Part shown: positions 61,970 through 64,000 of the stretch, one piece after another
Position numbering within the stretch: position 1 is the stretch's first letter
Layout: every line of letters starts with the position of its first letter
Assembly: GCA_029960045.1 (NCBI GenBank)
Contig: JASCOV010000007.1
Span: 124,001 to 188,000, forward strand
Origin: Flavobacteriaceae bacterium PS02293
GTDB lineage: Bacteria > Bacteroidota > Bacteroidia > Flavobacteriales > Weeksellaceae
Length of the DNA stretch: 64,000 nt
Direction: 5' to 3'
The notes under the pieces: model-generated
Told to the model about the DNA's origin: nothing
The model's input: the letters and a program-made list of their open reading frames with translations, nothing else
The model's database searches: none
Made by a program: the position numbers and the translations under genes

Positions 61970-63337
61970 ATGATAAGAAAAAGTCTATCAGTCCTATTCT
62001 TTGGACTGATCACACAACAGTCTGTCCTTTTTGCCCAGCAAGAATCACTCTTGGATAAAATATGGACAGAAACACAAAAAAACTATTCAGGGATCCGTGC
62101 AGCTGAGTCTGCAATAGAATCTTCAGAATATAATGAAGAGACGTTGAAATCCAAGGCATTACCACAGGTAAAGCTTCAATATCAAAATACCTACGGCACA
62201 TTAGAAGGAAGCAGTGGTGGTTTTTTCCCACAGTCCGGTTTTTTTAATGTTTCCGGAAACAGGAATTCAGGCTCCTCTTTATCCTCAAACAATTTCGGTT
62301 CGGCTATCGCGGAGTACGAGGTCTATAACTTCGGGCGTCAGAAATCCGAGGAAAAATCAGCAAATGAGTTCACACAAAAACTCAGGACAGATAAAGAATC
62401 CTATCTGCTGAGGCTCAAAAGACTGCTCTCACAACGTTATCTTGACTATGTCTTTAATGGAGCAAAGCTCAGATGGGCAAAGAAAAACTCAACAAGGCTC
62501 GAAGAAATCCACAGTTCAAGCAAAGCACTTTCCCGTGCCGGTCTCAAACCAGAAGCAGATTCTGTTCTTACCTATTCATCATACGTTCAGGCGTTGGCAA
62601 TAGAAGATAATTGGTTTGGAAAGCAGAAGGCATCCGCAGAAAAACTTAAGGAATTTTATAGTGATAATTTTAAAGTAGAGGATTACCAGGTCAGTCATTT
62701 TCTTGATCCTGAAAAAAATTCTTTTCATAATGAGAAAGTTAATCCATCACATCCTTTTTTAAAGTCCATTCATCAGGAGTCCGAATACTACCAGACCAAA
62801 GCGGAAACAGAGAGAAGATCATCACTTCCGTCGATTAGGATTTTGGGAGGTTATGCTTACAGAGGTTCAGGAGCCGATTCGTATGGCAATGTCTCAGGGA
62901 AATGGACCGATGGTTTCTCCAATTCTGCCAACAATGCTCTGGTTGGACTTGGATTGACGTGGAATATCAGCAGTCTTCATACGAACAGGCAAAAAGCGAA
63001 TATGCTGTCAAAAGAAGCGGAACGTATGGGTTATCTCGAAAACCAGTATCAGCTTTCAATGCAGACTGAGATTAAAGCCCTTGAAAACAGGATTGTAGAA
63101 CAGCAAAAACAGCTTAAGAAAGAAAGTGCTTCTGTGAAAGGCGCATCAGATGCCTACGAAATGTATGTAGCAAGATACAAGAGTGGGCTTATTACCCTCA
63201 CTGAACTGTTACAGGTCCGTCAGATTCTTGAGAATGCAGAAAAAAGTCAGATCGATGCCGCAAAAGAATTCTGGGAGCAGGTCATAGCAAAGGCTGAACT
63301 CACCGGCGATTTTGATTATTTATTTACCCAACTTTAA
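61970..63337 (+). CDS. TolC-family outer-membrane efflux protein
   Basis: 455 aa, signal peptide ending FAQQ. Coiled-coil repeats (TQKNYSGIRAAESAIESSEY, IKALENRIVEQQKQLKKESA) and Ser/Gly-rich loops (GSSGGFFPQSGF). Different from the channel at 44433, and paired with the pump starting 10 nt behind it. Confidence 0.85.
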   Translation: MIRKSLSVLFFGLITQQSVLFAQQESLLDKIWTETQKNYSGIRAAESAIESSEYNEETLKSKALPQVKLQYQNTYGTLEGSSGGFFPQSGFFNVSGNRNSGSSLSSNNFGSAIAEYEVYNFGRQKSEEKSANEFTQKLRTDKESYLLRLKRLLSQRYLDYVFNGAKLRWAKKNSTRLEEIHSSSKALSRAGLKPEADSVLTYSSYVQALAIEDNWFGKQKASAEKLKEFYSDNFKVEDYQVSHFLDPEKNSFHNEKVNPSHPFLKSIHQESEYYQTKAETERRSSLPSIRILGGYAYRGSGADSYGNVSGKWTDGFSNSANNALVGLGLTWNISSLHTNRQKANMLSKEAERMGYLENQYQLSMQTEIKALENRIVEQQKQLKKESASVKGASDAYEMYVARYKSGLITLTELLQVRQILENAEKSQIDAAKEFWEQVIAKAELTGDFDYLFTQL

Positions 63338-63346
63338 AATTTTAGA

Positions 63347-64000
63347 ATGAATTTAATACGTTTTGCGCTAAGAAAGCCCATTGCCGTAATGGTCGTTTTC
63401 CTGTCGGTCATTGTGCTTTCGCTTACAGCTATAAAAAAAATAAAAGTAGATATTTTTCCCGAGGTAGAGTTGCCTTCAATGTACATTGCGATGCCTTACG
63501 GAGGGCTTTCACCTCAATATATGGACGGTTTTATGTCCAATGAATTTCAAAAAGTCCTGCTTTTTGTGAATGGTGTCAAGAATATTGATTTCAAAAGTGT
63601 TCAGGGACTTACCTTAATGAAACTGACCTTTTATCCCGGCACTGATATGGCGCAGGCTGCAGGTGAGGTTTCCACGCAGGTTTCTCGGGCAATGGGATTT
63701 TTACCACCGGGTGCCGTACCACCAATGGTTGTGCGGTTTGACGGTAATTCACTTCCGGTCGGTCAACTCGTCTTTGAAAGTGACAATCACTCGGTAACAG
63801 ATCTTCAGACAATGGTTCTTACCAAAATCCGACCGATGTTTGTTGAGATTCCCGGTATTACGGCTCCGGCACCTTTTGGCGGTAACATCCGTTCGATCGT
63901 GGTAAATATTGACCCGGCTGCAATGCAGAGTAACGGACTGAGTCCTGAAGAAATTACTTTGGCGATCACAAAAAGCAGCCATCCTTCGCCGGCAGGAAAT
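63347..64000 (+). CDS. RND efflux permease, 3' end outside the window
   Basis: 218 codons to the window edge. MNLIRFALRKPIAVMVVFLS and IKKIKVDIFPEVELPSMYIA are the classic RND start, followed by GLSPQYMDGFMSNEFQKVLL and the first porter subdomain. Probably pairs with the TolC gene before it; no adaptor seen between them. Confidence 0.88.
   Translation, partial: MNLIRFALRKPIAVMVVFLSVIVLSLTAIKKIKVDIFPEVELPSMYIAMPYGGLSPQYMDGFMSNEFQKVLLFVNGVKNIDFKSVQGLTLMKLTFYPGTDMAQAAGEVSTQVSRAMGFLPPGAVPPMVVRFDGNSLPVGQLVFESDNHSVTDLQTMVLTKIRPMFVEIPGITAPAPFGGNIRSIVVNIDPAAMQSNGLSPEEITLAITKSSHPSPAGN

Noticed and set aside
1..64000. CRISPR arrays, tRNA, rRNA, transposases, phage or restriction systems
   Set aside because: I looked for short regular repeats, tRNA-like CCA ends and typical protein motifs on both strands and saw none.

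Overview
The window is AT-rich DNA from a Bacteroidetes bacterium, most likely a Chryseobacterium-like member of the Flavobacteriia. The signs are promoters with the TAnnTTTG -7 element, weak or absent Shine-Dalgarno sequences, a type IX secretion (T9SS) sorting tail, DUF3570/DUF4266/DUF4492 proteins, a small histone H1-like protein and a CzcA pump fused to its outer-membrane channel. I see no rRNA, tRNA, CRISPR array, transposase or phage gene. Both window edges cut genes.

Layout. 1-4.5 kb (minus strand): a GT4 glycosyltransferase, a GH130 glycoside phosphorylase and a 43-aa basic protein in one tightly packed unit, then an unrecognised 287-aa protein. 5-24.5 kb (plus strand): a stress-type island. 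It holds three paralogous triple-BON-domain proteins, each behind the same 110-nt upstream block, plus a lipocalin, a double DUF3494 ice-binding-type protein, an SDR, a succinate-semialdehyde-type dehydrogenase, Dps, OsmC, DUF1003, a universal stress protein, an Acg-like nitroreductase, AraC and cupin proteins and a P-type ATPase. 24.6-29 kb (minus): an operon of thioredoxin, ApbE flavin transferase, DUF4266, DUF3570, PAP2 phosphatase and a VIT1-type Fe/Mn carrier. 29-38.6 kb (minus): a divalent-metal efflux locus (adaptor, CzcA-TolC fusion, heme-binding protein, two paralogous small envelope proteins) with YceI proteins and a porin. 39.3-42.3 kb (plus): an LTA-synthase-like sulfatase, a four-repeat DUF347 membrane protein and an H1-like protein.

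42.9-61.4 kb (plus): a Crp/Fnr-type regulator followed by sulfur/thiol genes (rhodanese, OsmC, an RND efflux system, an SQR-like flavoprotein, a TauE/SafE transporter, a methyltransferase, a persulfide-dioxygenase-like MBL protein with rhodanese domains, and thioredoxins), with a cytochrome bd operon embedded. The strongest observation is that five separate transcription units here carry a TGTRA-N6-TYACW palindrome starting exactly 37 nt before a TAnnTTTG-type -7 element. This is the layout of class II Crp/Fnr activation. It suggests that one local regulator controls rhodanese-OsmC, the RND pump, the SQR-like enzyme, the TauE transporter and the MBL-rhodanese-thioredoxin operon as a single sulfide/persulfide regulon. 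61.4-64 kb: a second TolC-RND system, cut by the window end.

Other signals are a 90-nt hairpin element present three times (one copy forms the start of a coding sequence), other intergenic palindromes, and small genes including a 37-aa CydX-like protein. All family assignments come from reading motifs; no database search was run.
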